Shown here piece after piece: positions 15,519-24,944 of a stretch of 64,000 nt of DNA. Origin of the DNA: NORP240 sp038134485. Its GTDB lineage: Bacteria > Pseudomonadota > Gammaproteobacteria > Pseudomonadales > Pseudohongiellaceae. Each line of letters opens with the position of its first letter. Positions within the stretch are counted from its first letter, which is position 1. The position numbers were made by a program, and so were the translations under genes. The stretch covers positions 82,401 through 146,400 of the forward strand of contig JAYPVG010000004.1 in the NCBI GenBank assembly GCA_038134485.1, written 5' to 3'. Below the pieces are notes generated by a model. The model searched no databases. It was not told the origin of the DNA and saw nothing but the letters and a program-made list of their open reading frames with translations.

Positions 15519-17504
15519 CTAAATGACGCGTTGGTTGCCCCCATCAACTGGAATCTGTGCACCGGTGGTTGCACTGGTGGCCGGCGATGCAAACAGCACC
15601 GCCAGCCGGGCAACGTCTCCCGAGGTGATTTCAGTTTTGAGAACGTTGTGACGTTTGTATTCGTCCACAGTCATTCCATAATTGCCGGCTCGCTGAGCCA
15701 GGACTTCGTCGGTCCAGATGCCGGTATCGAAAACGGCATTGGGATGCAACACGTTAACGCGCACCCCCAACTCCCCCAGCTCCAGTGCCGCCACCCTTGC
15801 CAATTGTGTCAGACCTGCCTTGCTCGCCGAATAGGCTGCAGCACCCGGGCCGGGCGCGGGAACATTCTTGGAACCCATGATAACGATGGCGGGATCAATA
15901 CCGTTGGCGAGAAACGGCTGGCAGGCCCGCAATATCTTCATGTGAGAAGTGAGATTGAGCTGCACTGACTGCTCCCAGTCGGCATCTTTTATAGTCGCTA
16001 TGCTCGCGCTGGTCGGGAAACTGCCGGCATTGCTGATCACCATGTCGAGACCACCGAACTGCTGGATCGCGCTGCCAACAGCGGAATCGATTGCCGCGCT
16101 GTCTGTGACGTCGCAGAGAAGGGCCAGCACCCCGGGGTCATCGGAAAATATCTGTTCCATGTCCGGGTTAATATCCAAAACAACCACTACCGCTCCGCGC
16201 ATGCGAAACTCTTCGACACAGGCTCTGCCGATACCAGAGGCGCCCCCGGTAACCAGGGCCACCTTGCCCTCCATGTCCGGCACCGCTTTACTGCTTTTCA
16301 GCTTGGCCTGCTCCAGTTCCCAGTATTCAACGTCGAACAGGTCCCTGGCCGGCAGCGCAGTCCAGCCGCCCAGGGCCTGTCCCCATTGAATCGCCCTTAC
16401 GGTATGGCGGGTTATGTCTCTTACCACCTGCAGCTGCTTCAATCCGGGCGCGAAATGCAACAATCCTTTTTCCAACCAGACGCCGTATCTGGGCATCAAA
16501 TCCAGACACTGGTGCTGCTCGTCAGCGTGAGCCTGGAAATATGCCCTGTAACGATTTGCAAATTCCCCAAATGCCGCACTCGGCTGATTGGAGAAAACCC
16601 CTGCAAAAGCCTTGGCATGAATGGTGTGATCAGGAGTCAGGGGCCCGCGGGTTGCCAGTTCGCCAGCATTCTCGAGACAGGCAAATCCGACTGCCGACTC
16701 GCTTGTATCCCAGTTCAGCAGGACCGGCGCGCCCAGCATTTCGGACGCCTCCTTGCGAAGCTGACTGACGGTCAGCAGGTCTGTTGGCGTCGGCCTGTAG
16801 CTGCCTTTTACCAGCGCCCGAGAGGCGCCGGAGGACTCCAGATAGGCCTCGGCTGCGGACACCAGCCGGATCATGGTGTCATAGCTGGTTTTTACGTCAT
16901 CGGCAAAAGTGAAAATACCGTGGTGCAGCAACACGATTCCGTCGATGGACTGCCAGTCAATAGCGCGGGTCGCCTCTGCCACCTGTCTGGCCAGAATGAA
17001 GCCCGGCATGATGTAAGGAAGGATCAGAACCCGCTCGCCGTATATGTCGCGCAGCCGTTGCTCCCCATTGGGAGTATTGCTGATCGCAACGACCGCATCG
17101 GCATGACTGTGGTCGACCACCTTGAAAGGAATCAGCGCATGCAGTATCGCTTCTACCGAAGGTGTAGGTGCGGTTGGATCGAGCAGCGCTCTGCGGAGCT
17201 GCCGCATCATTTCCGTGTCACCAAGCTGCTCCAGCTCGGCCAGACGCAGCAGCTCGTTGAGGTCGGTTACCGCAAACCCCGGCGCCTTGATGGTCCGCAG
17301 ATCCCAACCGGAGCCTTTGACAAACAACACTTTCTTCCGTTCGCCAAACAGGTTGGAGACTTCGCCTTTGATCGAGGTGTTGCCGCCTCCATGCAATACC
17401 AGATCTTCTTCCTGGCCCAGCAGTTGCGAGCTGTAAACGCGCAGCTCCAATTCCGAACCCTGAGCGAATTCGGCAGCTGCTGACTCATTCCATCTATTTT
17501 TCAT
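15519..17504 (-). CDS. Bifunctional class II aldolase/short-chain dehydrogenase
   Basis: A 661-residue fusion. Residues 1-400 form a class II aldolase/adducin domain (HGGGNTSIKGE near residue 38, HSHADAV and LLHHGIFTFADD as likely metal ligands). Residues 415-661 form a short-chain dehydrogenase with the nucleotide-binding TGGASGIG and catalytic YSASK. The layout matches the RhaD-type fusions that split rhamnulose-1-phosphate and oxidise lactaldehyde. Next to mtnA, the more likely substrate is 5-methylthioribulose-1-phosphate or its 5-deoxy analogue. Cleavage would give dihydroxyacetone phosphate and an aldehyde that the second domain could oxidise or reduce. That role is inferred from context; a rhamnose-type role is the alternative. 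A terminator-like hairpin lies 33 bases upstream. Confidence 0.88.
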   Translation of the reverse strand: MKNRWNESAAAEFAQGSELELRVYSSQLLGQEEDLVLHGGGNTSIKGEVSNLFGERKKVLFVKGSGWDLRTIKAPGFAVTDLNELLRLAELEQLGDTEMMRQLRRALLDPTAPTPSVEAILHALIPFKVVDHSHADAVVAISNTPNGEQRLRDIYGERVLILPYIMPGFILARQVAEATRAIDWQSIDGIVLLHHGIFTFADDVKTSYDTMIRLVSAAEAYLESSGASRALVKGSYRPTPTDLLTVSQLRKEASEMLGAPVLLNWDTSESAVGFACLENAGELATRGPLTPDHTIHAKAFAGVFSNQPSAAFGEFANRYRAYFQAHADEQHQCLDLMPRYGVWLEKGLLHFAPGLKQLQVVRDITRHTVRAIQWGQALGGWTALPARDLFDVEYWELEQAKLKSSKAVPDMEGKVALVTGGASGIGRACVEEFRMRGAVVVVLDINPDMEQIFSDDPGVLALLCDVTDSAAIDSAVGSAIQQFGGLDMVISNAGSFPTSASIATIKDADWEQSVQLNLTSHMKILRACQPFLANGIDPAIVIMGSKNVPAPGPGAAAYSASKAGLTQLARVAALELGELGVRVNVLHPNAVFDTGIWTDEVLAQRAGNYGMTVDEYKRHNVLKTEITSGDVARLAVLFASPATSATTGAQIPVDGGNQRVI

Positions 17505-17537
17505 CTGCGGTTCTCGAGATTACGCGACACAAACGAA

Positions 17538-17558
17538 AACGCACCTATAAGGTGCGTT
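17538..17558 (-). terminator. Probable intrinsic terminator after exbD
   Basis: On the minus strand AACGCACCT, a 3-base TAT loop and AGGTGCGTT form a perfect 9-bp stem followed by a T-rich run (TTTTCGTTT). It lies 27 bases after the exbD stop and just upstream of the aldolase-dehydrogenase, so it separates the two transcripts. Confidence 0.6.
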
Positions 17559-17584
17559 AACGTTGGTTCTGCTGAGGCGGCTGA

Positions 17585-18016
17585 TTAACGACGGTTAGGA
17601 GGTTCCACCACCGAGATATTAAACATGCCTGCCTGCCTTGCCGCGTCCATGATCAGTACCAGGGTTGAAACGCTGGAATCGTTATTGGGCTGGATAATGA
17701 CAGACGCTGACGGATTTTCCGCTTTCAACTGGTCGATGTTGGAGCGAATCTGGGTCGGAATAATCGGCCGTGGCTGCTTGTTCAGAATAATCTCGTCGTT
17801 TGGTCCGATCTCAAAGAGAATGTTCTGCGCCTGATCTTCATCCGGCGGAGGCGGCGGCGCGTCGCTGCTCTCACTGCTGGCGGCGCTAATCGCGGTTTCC
17901 GACAGGAACGTTGCTGTTACCACGAAGAAGATGAGAAGAATAAACACCACATCTAGCATGGGTGTCAGGTCTATATTGGTTTCGTCGGCTTTTTTCTTGC
18001 CAGCTACTTTTTTCAT
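17585..18016 (-). CDS. exbD: ExbD/TolR-family biopolymer transport protein
   Basis: A 143-residue inner membrane protein of the ExbD/TolR family. The single N-terminal helix carries the essential acidic residue in LTPMLDVVFILLIFF (about residues 17-31). A proline-acidic linker (SSDAPPPPPDED) follows, then a periplasmic domain ending in ISVVEPPNRR. With ExbB it forms the proton channel that powers TonB-dependent receptors. Here it stands alone: neither exbB, a second exbD nor tonB is next to it, although the window has a TonB receptor at its left end. It is flanked by a tetR gene upstream and a terminator-like hairpin downstream. Other copies of the complex must be elsewhere for it to function. 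Confidence 0.92.
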   Translation of the reverse strand: MKKVAGKKKADETNIDLTPMLDVVFILLIFFVVTATFLSETAISAASSESSDAPPPPPDEDQAQNILFEIGPNDEIILNKQPRPIIPTQIRSNIDQLKAENPSASVIIQPNNDSSVSTLVLIMDAARQAGMFNISVVEPPNRR

Positions 18017-18200
18017 TATTATGCCCTGTTACTTACTTCCGGGGAGGGATCTACCCGACTATTACTTTCCTCAGGGACACGAGTATAGCAGCTTTTCTCC
18101 AGGTTAAAAAAGTGGCTAGAAGCAAATAGGGCAGGCTTCGGGGACGCCGGTTCCCTGCAGTCGGAGATGCTGGCGTCCTCTTACTAACCTTCTGATTATT

Positions 18201-18791
18201 CTACTTTTTTTGCAAAGATTGCACAGTGAACTGGATAAGATCGCCGAGCTGCTTGGCATTCTTGCCGTCACGGGAATTAACCCGTACGCCATGAAGAGTG
18301 TTCATCAGGATATCCGCTGCGAACTCTGCGGTAATTCCTTTTTTGATCTTGCCTTTCTTTTTCGCCTCATTAAGCCGGTCCAGTAAAGCCTTGCGTACAT
18401 TCCCCAAAGAGTTTCTGACCAGTCGCTTCATATCACGATCGTAATTGATACTTTCACAAAGCGAATTCACCAGCAGGCAGCCCAGTGCACGATGCTTGTT
18501 GGAGGTGTCAATAACTGCCAATTCGAAGTACCCGGAAATGGCATCCCAAGCGCCCAGGTTCTTGTTTTTCAACGAAGCATTGATATTTTCCTCAATGCCC
18601 TTGTTGTACTGTTCGACACAGGCCTTGAAGAACGAGTCCTTGTCTCCGAAGGAATTGTAGAGCGTGCCGCGATTGATGCCGGTGCAGTCTAGCAGTTTCT
18701 GAACCGAGCTGGCCTCGTACCCTTCCTTCCAAAACTGCTCCATTGCGCTGTTGAGAACCTTGTCGTGTTCGAATTCAACTGGTCTTGCCAT
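18201..18791 (-). CDS. TetR/AcrR-family transcriptional regulator
   Basis: A 196-residue TetR-type repressor. The N-terminal helix-turn-helix runs from about residue 8 to 55 and shows the usual ASSVQKLLDCTGINRGTLYN then SFGDKDSFF. The C-terminal ligand domain is of the branch that often controls reductases or efflux genes. The effector is unknown. The gene sits alone: the exbD gene downstream is 184 bases away and the DUF445 gene upstream is 327 bases away. Autoregulation is possible through a short dyad CGGAA-6-TTCCG at 18810-18825 just before the start. Confidence 0.92.
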   Translation of the reverse strand: MARPVEFEHDKVLNSAMEQFWKEGYEASSVQKLLDCTGINRGTLYNSFGDKDSFFKACVEQYNKGIEENINASLKNKNLGAWDAISGYFELAVIDTSNKHRALGCLLVNSLCESINYDRDMKRLVRNSLGNVRKALLDRLNEAKKKGKIKKGITAEFAADILMNTLHGVRVNSRDGKNAKQLGDLIQFTVQSLQKK

Positions 18792-19118
18792 AACTTTGTC
18801 TTGTCCCTGCGGAAAAAAGATTCCGTGATAATAGCTTGCAATTCACAAACCCGCCGCGATACGCGAGCCTGCCCCCCTGGCAAGATTGTTCAAATTAGCC
18901 CCCCGAGGAACGGGTCCGCGGGTCGGAAAAACCTTGTGCTGCCAAAAAACGCGTCATTGTATTACAGTCATTTTGTATTTACATCCCGCACAACATCAAT
19001 TGGCGCTAATTTTTACGACAGAAGTCGGATTCGCGGGCGACTGCGTGAACGAGCAGTCAAATTGCCCACCCGAGACGCACAAAGCCGCCGGCTGAGCCCT
19101 CGGAAGAGCCAAGCTACT
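18792..19118. other. Gene-free spacer upstream of tetR with short repeats
   Basis: No convincing gene is present. The stretch holds the tetR promoter region, the dyad CGGAA/TTCCG at 18810-18825, and an imperfect direct repeat, GTCATTGTATT at 18953-18963 and GTCATTTTGTATT at 18967-18979, spaced 14 bases apart. Overlapping open frames here have no family resemblance and no ribosome sites. Confidence 0.5.
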
Positions 19119-19862
19119 TCACTGCATTTGCGCCAAGACAGTGAAGCCCAGCCCAAGAAAGCCCCCGACCACACAGCCCCAGATGACCAGCCAGCCAAGG
19201 TGCTCCCTGATCATGTCCTGGACAATTTCCTTGACCAGCTGCGGCGTCATTTCATCCAGTCGCGCATCGATCATGGCCTCCAGTTTCCCCAGTACCGCAT
19301 CGCTCTCCAGCGAATTACGCACTGCATCCTGCAGGTGAGCACGGAATGACTCGGTGTGAAAAAGTAAGCCGAAATAATCCTCCAGTTTCTGCCTGAAAGG
19401 TTCACGCAGACCGTTCAGAGCACTTCGCCCTCCAACCATTCCCAGCATTCCGCCGAGGGATGAGCTCATAACCGCATCAACCAGTGATTCGAAAACCGTA
19501 TCCAGATCCAGGCGACGGACACTGGCCTTAAGCTCGATTTCGAGACGCTCTGCGATTTCAGTAGCATCCTTGAAGAATCGGTCCAGATTTTTCCGATTGA
19601 AGAACTGCTCCACGATCAGGTTGCGGATTCCGCGCTTAAATTCTTCAAACCGTAACGGTATAACCCCTGACCCGTAAAAGCCGGGAACGCGTTCGAACAA
19701 CATGTGGATAGCAAGCCAGTTGGTCAGCCCTCCAGAAAGGGCAAACAGGCCGGCGTTCAGAACATACTGACGCACTGGGTCATCCAGCAGGAGCCCAAAC
19801 AAAACCAGCATCAAAGCCAGGAAATTGGTAATTAGACTTTTATTCAGCTTCATTGACTTCAA
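19119..19862 (-). CDS. DUF445-family membrane protein
   Basis: A 247-residue DUF445 protein. Two membrane helices lie near the N-terminus (LITNFLALMLVLFGLLL and AGLFALSGGLTNWLAIHMLF), followed by the family block VPGFYGSGVIPLRFEEFKRG. A long soluble helical region comes next, and a last membrane helix sits at the C-terminus (WLVIWGCVVGGFLGLGF). The function of the family is unknown; members are inner membrane proteins of many Proteobacteria. The gene is 24 bases downstream of the nitrilase-type amidase and may be its co-transcribed last partner. Confidence 0.88.
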   Translation of the reverse strand: MKSMKLNKSLITNFLALMLVLFGLLLDDPVRQYVLNAGLFALSGGLTNWLAIHMLFERVPGFYGSGVIPLRFEEFKRGIRNLIVEQFFNRKNLDRFFKDATEIAERLEIELKASVRRLDLDTVFESLVDAVMSSSLGGMLGMVGGRSALNGLREPFRQKLEDYFGLLFHTESFRAHLQDAVRNSLESDAVLGKLEAMIDARLDEMTPQLVKEIVQDMIREHLGWLVIWGCVVGGFLGLGFTVLAQMQ

Positions 19863-19886
19863 GCGTTAGCAGACCAACCCTCCGGG

Positions 19887-20735
19887 TCACAGGCGTCGAT
19901 GGCTGATAATCGGCATGTCCTGCCTGACCCTGATCAGTTGTTCCATATCCAGGTCGGCAATCGCCACGCCTTCACCTTCGGCGACACTGTCGAGAATCTC
20001 CCCCCACGGATTGATTATCATAGAGTGTCCGAAGGTTTCTCGGGTTTCATTGTGCACCCCTCCCTGGTTGGCAGCGATCACGAAACACTGATTCTCGACA
20101 GCCCTCGCTCGCAGCAGAACTTCCCAGTGCGCCGCGCCGGTTGTGCGCGTAAAAGCCGATGGAACGGTGACAACTTCTGCCCCCTCCTCTCGCAGTTTTC
20201 GATACAGCTCCGGAAACCTGAGATCGTAACAGATCGACAGACCCAGTTTTCCGGCCGAACTGGCTACCGTTACCACATGATCGCCAGCCTCAAAACTCCT
20301 TGATTCCGAATATTCCGCCTGTTTGTCTGCAACTTTCACATCAAAGAGATGCATCTTGTCGTAGCGGGCTAGCAGTGCGCCGGACGGATCATAAACCAGA
20401 CACGCCGGGCGCACCCTGCCGTCCTCCAGCAGGACCGGTCTGCCATCGGCATCGGCATCTGGCCGCGAAAGCAGGGGTATTGTCCCGCCAATGACTGTTA
20501 TCCCCTGGCTGCGCGCCTGATCGGCAAGAAAAGTCTGCAACAGGGTATTCTCTGCACCTTGAATTTCAGCGAATTGCCGCAGCGGACCGCCATCCAGTAT
20601 GGCGAAATTTTCCGGCAGCAGAACCAGTTCAGCGCCCCGTGCCACGGCGGTCTCGATGAGCCGCGCCGCGCTTTCAAGGTTCTGGTGAATGTCTCCGCTG
20701 CTGACCATTTGCAGTGCTGCGACTCGGTGCATCAT
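19887..20735 (-). CDS. Nitrilase-superfamily amidase (Nit1/Nit2 type)
   Basis: A 282-residue carbon-nitrogen hydrolase with the Glu-Lys-Cys triad: Glu in LLPENFAILDGG near residue 46, Lys in RYDKMHLFDV near 117, and Cys in LGLSICYDLRFPELYRKLR near 158. This combination matches the Nit1/Nit2 branch, whose members hydrolyse deaminated glutathione or omega-amides. The start is at ATG 20735 because AGAAGGAAA directly precedes the ATG pair (20735/20732); the longer frame to 20849 would overlap yhdP by about 90 bases. It follows yhdP by 25 bases, an order common in Gammaproteobacteria, where it belongs to the rng-yhdP-nit group. Confidence 0.9.
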   Translation of the reverse strand: MMHRVAALQMVSSGDIHQNLESAARLIETAVARGAELVLLPENFAILDGGPLRQFAEIQGAENTLLQTFLADQARSQGITVIGGTIPLLSRPDADADGRPVLLEDGRVRPACLVYDPSGALLARYDKMHLFDVKVADKQAEYSESRSFEAGDHVVTVASSAGKLGLSICYDLRFPELYRKLREEGAEVVTVPSAFTRTTGAAHWEVLLRARAVENQCFVIAANQGGVHNETRETFGHSMIINPWGEILDSVAEGEGVAIADLDMEQLIRVRQDMPIISHRRL

Positions 20736-20760
20736 TTTCCTTCTCTGAACTGGTTTCTCT

Positions 20761-23700
20761 CTACTGGGATAGGGCTTGTGGCGGTACCGGAAGTTGTCCG
20801 TCGGCATTCCCGTTGTTGTCATCCTGCTCCGGTGAGACGGAGGAACCAAATGCCTGCTGCAGCTCCGGCTGCAAACCTTCCCAGGGACCCTGCAGACGAT
20901 ACTGGGCGCTGGTGAGGCTGTCTACCTGTTCGCCGAAGATTCGCTCAAAAAGGTAGGCACCAATTGCCAGGGAGGGATTCAAGGAACCGGAAATTGCACC
21001 GATCAGGCCCAGCCAGGGGATATTGTCGCTGACCGGCAGGGTAATATACATATCGCCATCAATGGTCTGCTCCGCGAGGTCAATATTGCCGGACACCTGG
21101 TAAACACTGGAGGGGCCGGTAATAACCACCTGGTCATTGATAGTGACCTGCCCCCGGTCCAGAGAGAGATCGCCAGTAATTTCTTCATAGGCCAGCCCGC
21201 GCCGCAGCAGATCATCGCTGAAACGCAGTCGGCGCATAAGTGCGTCGAGGTTGATGATGCTTATCAGCTTCAGTGCACCGGGCCCGTCACCGCCTTGCAG
21301 AAACCTGCCATCCCTGACCCGCAGAAGCACCTCGCCACTGAGGTCCGATGCTCGCAAAAATGCCGGGGTTCCAGACCAGTCGAGCGTGGCATCAAAGCGA
21401 GAATTGTCGCTTTCCAGGCTGGCAGCGAACCCGTTTGCCTGAAGTACGTCTGCAATGTCATCGGTCAGGATGATTCCCTTCAGATAGCTGTGGTGAGTCA
21501 CGCCATCATAGCTCCAGAAGAAACTAGGCTGGTCCTCCGCTCTGCCGAGCTTGAATCCACGAAAATCGATAATCAGGTCAGAAAACCGCGCTCCATCCGG
21601 ACCGGGGTCCATAGTGAATCGTCCCAGACCGTAGTCCCGGTCGCCGATAACCAATTCCCCGGTAAAAAATCTGACTTTTGGAAATGTCCGGGGATCAAGC
21701 TGTGCCAGCACATCGACTCTCTCGGCTTCCTCCGGTTCAACATCGGATTGTCCGGGCTGTATGTCTTCCTCAACTCGAGCTTCTTCCTGCCCCCCGGGCA
21801 ATCGCAAATAGGCCAGGTACGCTTCGATGTAGTCCTCAGTATCAAAAGGAATCAGCACCGAACCCGCTACCTCCTCGCCATCCAGAGCTACAGTCCAGTA
21901 GTCGGTGCCCTGCAAGTCTTCAATCCGTACATTTATTGAATCGAGTTCCTGGCCGAACACATCAAGGGTCCCGACATCCAGCCGCACCCGTGACAGCCAG
22001 CGGGTCAGATCCTGCGACGGCGACAACGCGGTTTCGGGGCTGGTCAGTATTTCCAGCCACTCCGAGACTCTGAAAACATCAAGATTTCCGCGTAACTCCA
22101 GTCCCGGGGCATCAATTTCGGGAACCCACGGATCCGCGACTCCGGGCATGGTGCCGACATAAACAATGCCGTCTAGTGCCTCGCCAATAACATCCACGCG
22201 CATCGACAGTTCCGACCCCAGTACGCCATCAACCTCGATGATAGCGGGACCGAAGTCGATCTGCAGATTCAGCGGCATGGCCTGTTCAGCCGGCTTCTGA
22301 AAGGGCTGCGGTAAATTCAGAGCAACCCCCTGCAGATTCGTCCCGATATCGAGGGAAGTATCATCCTGCCCGATTCGCAATTGCGCCTGGTAATTGAGTT
22401 GGCCTTCGGAGCGAGCGAGGATATCGCGCACGAAATTGCTCTGGCCTGGCCACCGTTCCAAAGATTCGATGCCGGCCAGTCCTTCAACATCGATTGTGGT
22501 GACAAATTGCTCCGCCTCATTACGCTGAGACAGCAAGGTGACCCGAGCGTCGCCGTCGAACAGTCTGGTTGTCAACAAACTATCCTGCAAGCCGGTAAGA
22601 GAATCAAAGTTGATTGCGCCGTTGACCGAATCGAACTCAAGCTGGTACTGGGGAAGAAACAACCTGTTGTTCTCAAGGTTCGCATTGATAAGTACCCTGG
22701 GGTCCGTTTCCGGTGCATTCAGGGGAATCTGCAAATCTATCGTGGCTTCCACCCCGCCAAACGCCTGCCAGTCGCTCATGGTATTACCGAGGATGCTATC
22801 CAGCGGAGCGGCAGTGAGAAAATTCAGTCCGTACTGGCTGTTACCGCCTGCGGTACCGTCAACCGTCAACCACAGTTGCCCGGATTGCTCCCGAGCCACC
22901 AACGCCGAAGCAGAGCCTATCGTAAGGCCCATGGTTTGCCCGGATTCGACCTCAATTTTGGTAATCTGATCGCTGACAAGCACCGAGCCAGACACCTCGC
23001 TAAGCTCCGGCCATTGTTCCAGATAACTGACCTGAGCATCGTTGAAATTAAAGAAAGCCTGGAATGATTTTTCTTCCTGAGGCGAGCCGCCCAGAGCGGA
23101 GCCCCGAAAAATCACTCCACTGTGGTAGACCGCACCGTCAACCAATGCCCCGTCGAGCCATTCCATGGTCCGATACAGCCCGGGATTAATTGTCGGTGCG
23201 CTGGGAAGGTACGGCGACGCCTTGCTGCCATCAACCCGCGATGCCCCTACCAAAAGACTCAGATCGCTGCGTCGGTTATCATCAACATCGCGCTCGTAGT
23301 CCAGAGAAAACTGCGCGCGTCCGTCGACGATTTCAGACTCCGCTATAATCAGACTGCTGGCCATCTTCCACTTCAACCCATCGCTGCTGTCGATCCGGAA
23401 ATTCAGGCGGCCGTTGACATAGTCATAGCTCCAGGAATCGCTGAAAACGCGAGCCAGGTGAATGGAAAAATTCTCCGAACTGACCTCTCCGAAACCGATC
23501 AACTGCTGCCGACCTGGCTCGTAGTCCAATTCGACATAACCGCTAACACCATCGAGCCCCGGCGTGTTGCGAACCGTATCTATAGCGACATTTTCAAGAT
23601 TCGCTGAGAACTGAACGGGACTGGTCGGCTGCTCCTGTAACGGCAGCTGCAGGGAAATGTTTCTCAGCATCCCGCGAGGACGGAATTCTTGTAGCGCCTG

Positions 23701-24825
23701 CGTGATATTCGCGCCTGCCAATCCAGTAGCGACCGCTATTTGCCTCAGGATATCGAGATCTATCGCGTCGGCCCTGAGGCGCAGCAAATCGTTTGCTCGG
23801 AAATCTACGTAGCTGTCAGAACTACGCCAGAATCTTTCGTTCCAGTTAAAACTCAGATCGTTGGCTGCCAGCTCCCAGCCTTGTCCATTCTCGGAGGGTT
23901 CAAGCAGTACGCTTGCTGTCACATTCTGGAACACCAGAGGAGTATCGGGCTGCAGTGAGAATGCCAGATACTCGATGCGCGGCTGGACGACCACGGATTG
24001 CACCGCTCCCTGTTGCACCGTCACCCATGCCTGTCCGGCTCCGATCAGCTCGCCAAGATTTGCTCCGGCAATCCGCTCAGATTCGGTCAAACTGGAATAG
24101 TCGTTCCGGGGAAAGCGGGCATGCACAGAGCCGCCTAATTCGGAGAGAGAGTCACCGTTCAATTCCAGAGACAATAGTATTTCTTCGTCGCTGTCATTCA
24201 TGACACCGTTGAGGTGAATGAAATGCTCACCGTCGGCATTTTGAATGTTGGCCCGAATGTCTCGAAAATTCGTGGAATTGCCGTTATTGAGACGCAATTC
24301 CAACGACAGATCAGTTAGCTGGAGATTGTCTACACGCTGGATGGTGTCGTAAGCAAGGTTCAGGTCCAGAGTACCCTGCCCCTGCCCCTGCAGGCTTATC
24401 CCTGACAGTTCCCAGGTGCCCGAAGGTGTGTGGCTGGCGATGATATCCAACCCCTGAATAATAAAATTATTCAGCACAATCCGTCGCTGCAGAATGGTCT
24501 CGGTGACGTTGAGGACGATAGTGGCACGCTCGAATTCGAGACCTTGCCGGTCAGAGTCCGCTGCAGAACCGCGCTCCAGCACATCGAAGCGCAGCCCATT
24601 GATGTCGATTGCGGGATGGAATCCGTCGAAATAGCCGGTCAGTGATTCGATGGAAACCGGCACGCCCAGGGTATCGGTCAACCGCTGCGCCACCTGTTCC
24701 CGGTAATTGGCGACAGCCGGCAGGAATTGCCTGCCTATGCTGAGATAGGCGGCAAACAGGATCAGAATGACCGACAGGATCATTAGCAGCTGGCGAACCA
24801 GCGATTTGAGCAGTGAAAATAACAT
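20761..24825 (-). CDS. yhdP: YhdP-family AsmA-like envelope lipid transport protein
   Basis: A very large protein (1354 residues from ATG 24825) with one N-terminal membrane anchor (LLMILSVILILFAAYLSI) and a long periplasmic part. The DUF3971/AsmA-type C-terminal region contains SVYQVSGNIDLAEQTIDGDM and PWLGLIGAISGSLNPSLAIG near the end. YhdP is one of the AsmA-like bridge proteins, with TamB and YdbH, that move phospholipid from the inner to the outer membrane. Length fits the family (about 1270 in E. coli). The start could also be TTG 24864, which has AAGG close upstream and adds 13 residues. It lies between rng and the nitrilase gene. Confidence 0.9.
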   Translation of the reverse strand: MLFSLLKSLVRQLLMILSVILILFAAYLSIGRQFLPAVANYREQVAQRLTDTLGVPVSIESLTGYFDGFHPAIDINGLRFDVLERGSAADSDRQGLEFERATIVLNVTETILQRRIVLNNFIIQGLDIIASHTPSGTWELSGISLQGQGQGTLDLNLAYDTIQRVDNLQLTDLSLELRLNNGNSTNFRDIRANIQNADGEHFIHLNGVMNDSDEEILLSLELNGDSLSELGGSVHARFPRNDYSSLTESERIAGANLGELIGAGQAWVTVQQGAVQSVVVQPRIEYLAFSLQPDTPLVFQNVTASVLLEPSENGQGWELAANDLSFNWNERFWRSSDSYVDFRANDLLRLRADAIDLDILRQIAVATGLAGANITQALQEFRPRGMLRNISLQLPLQEQPTSPVQFSANLENVAIDTVRNTPGLDGVSGYVELDYEPGRQQLIGFGEVSSENFSIHLARVFSDSWSYDYVNGRLNFRIDSSDGLKWKMASSLIIAESEIVDGRAQFSLDYERDVDDNRRSDLSLLVGASRVDGSKASPYLPSAPTINPGLYRTMEWLDGALVDGAVYHSGVIFRGSALGGSPQEEKSFQAFFNFNDAQVSYLEQWPELSEVSGSVLVSDQITKIEVESGQTMGLTIGSASALVAREQSGQLWLTVDGTAGGNSQYGLNFLTAAPLDSILGNTMSDWQAFGGVEATIDLQIPLNAPETDPRVLINANLENNRLFLPQYQLEFDSVNGAINFDSLTGLQDSLLTTRLFDGDARVTLLSQRNEAEQFVTTIDVEGLAGIESLERWPGQSNFVRDILARSEGQLNYQAQLRIGQDDTSLDIGTNLQGVALNLPQPFQKPAEQAMPLNLQIDFGPAIIEVDGVLGSELSMRVDVIGEALDGIVYVGTMPGVADPWVPEIDAPGLELRGNLDVFRVSEWLEILTSPETALSPSQDLTRWLSRVRLDVGTLDVFGQELDSINVRIEDLQGTDYWTVALDGEEVAGSVLIPFDTEDYIEAYLAYLRLPGGQEEARVEEDIQPGQSDVEPEEAERVDVLAQLDPRTFPKVRFFTGELVIGDRDYGLGRFTMDPGPDGARFSDLIIDFRGFKLGRAEDQPSFFWSYDGVTHHSYLKGIILTDDIADVLQANGFAASLESDNSRFDATLDWSGTPAFLRASDLSGEVLLRVRDGRFLQGGDGPGALKLISIINLDALMRRLRFSDDLLRRGLAYEEITGDLSLDRGQVTINDQVVITGPSSVYQVSGNIDLAEQTIDGDMYITLPVSDNIPWLGLIGAISGSLNPSLAIGAYLFERIFGEQVDSLTSAQYRLQGPWEGLQPELQQAFGSSVSPEQDDNNGNADGQLPVPPQALSQ

Positions 24826-24944
24826 GCCTGTTCTTGCCCCGATGACCCTCTCTTTATAGGCCAAGACACCTTAACCGGGACTTAAATTCCCCTGTTTGCA
24901 ACAGTGAGTGGATGCACCGCGTTCGTAGCGACCCAGCTGCTGTC

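Noticed and set aside
16386..17483. 365-residue plus-strand frame opposite the aldolase-dehydrogenase
   Set aside because: No recognisable domain or ribosome site; the minus strand has complete catalytic motifs across the same bases.
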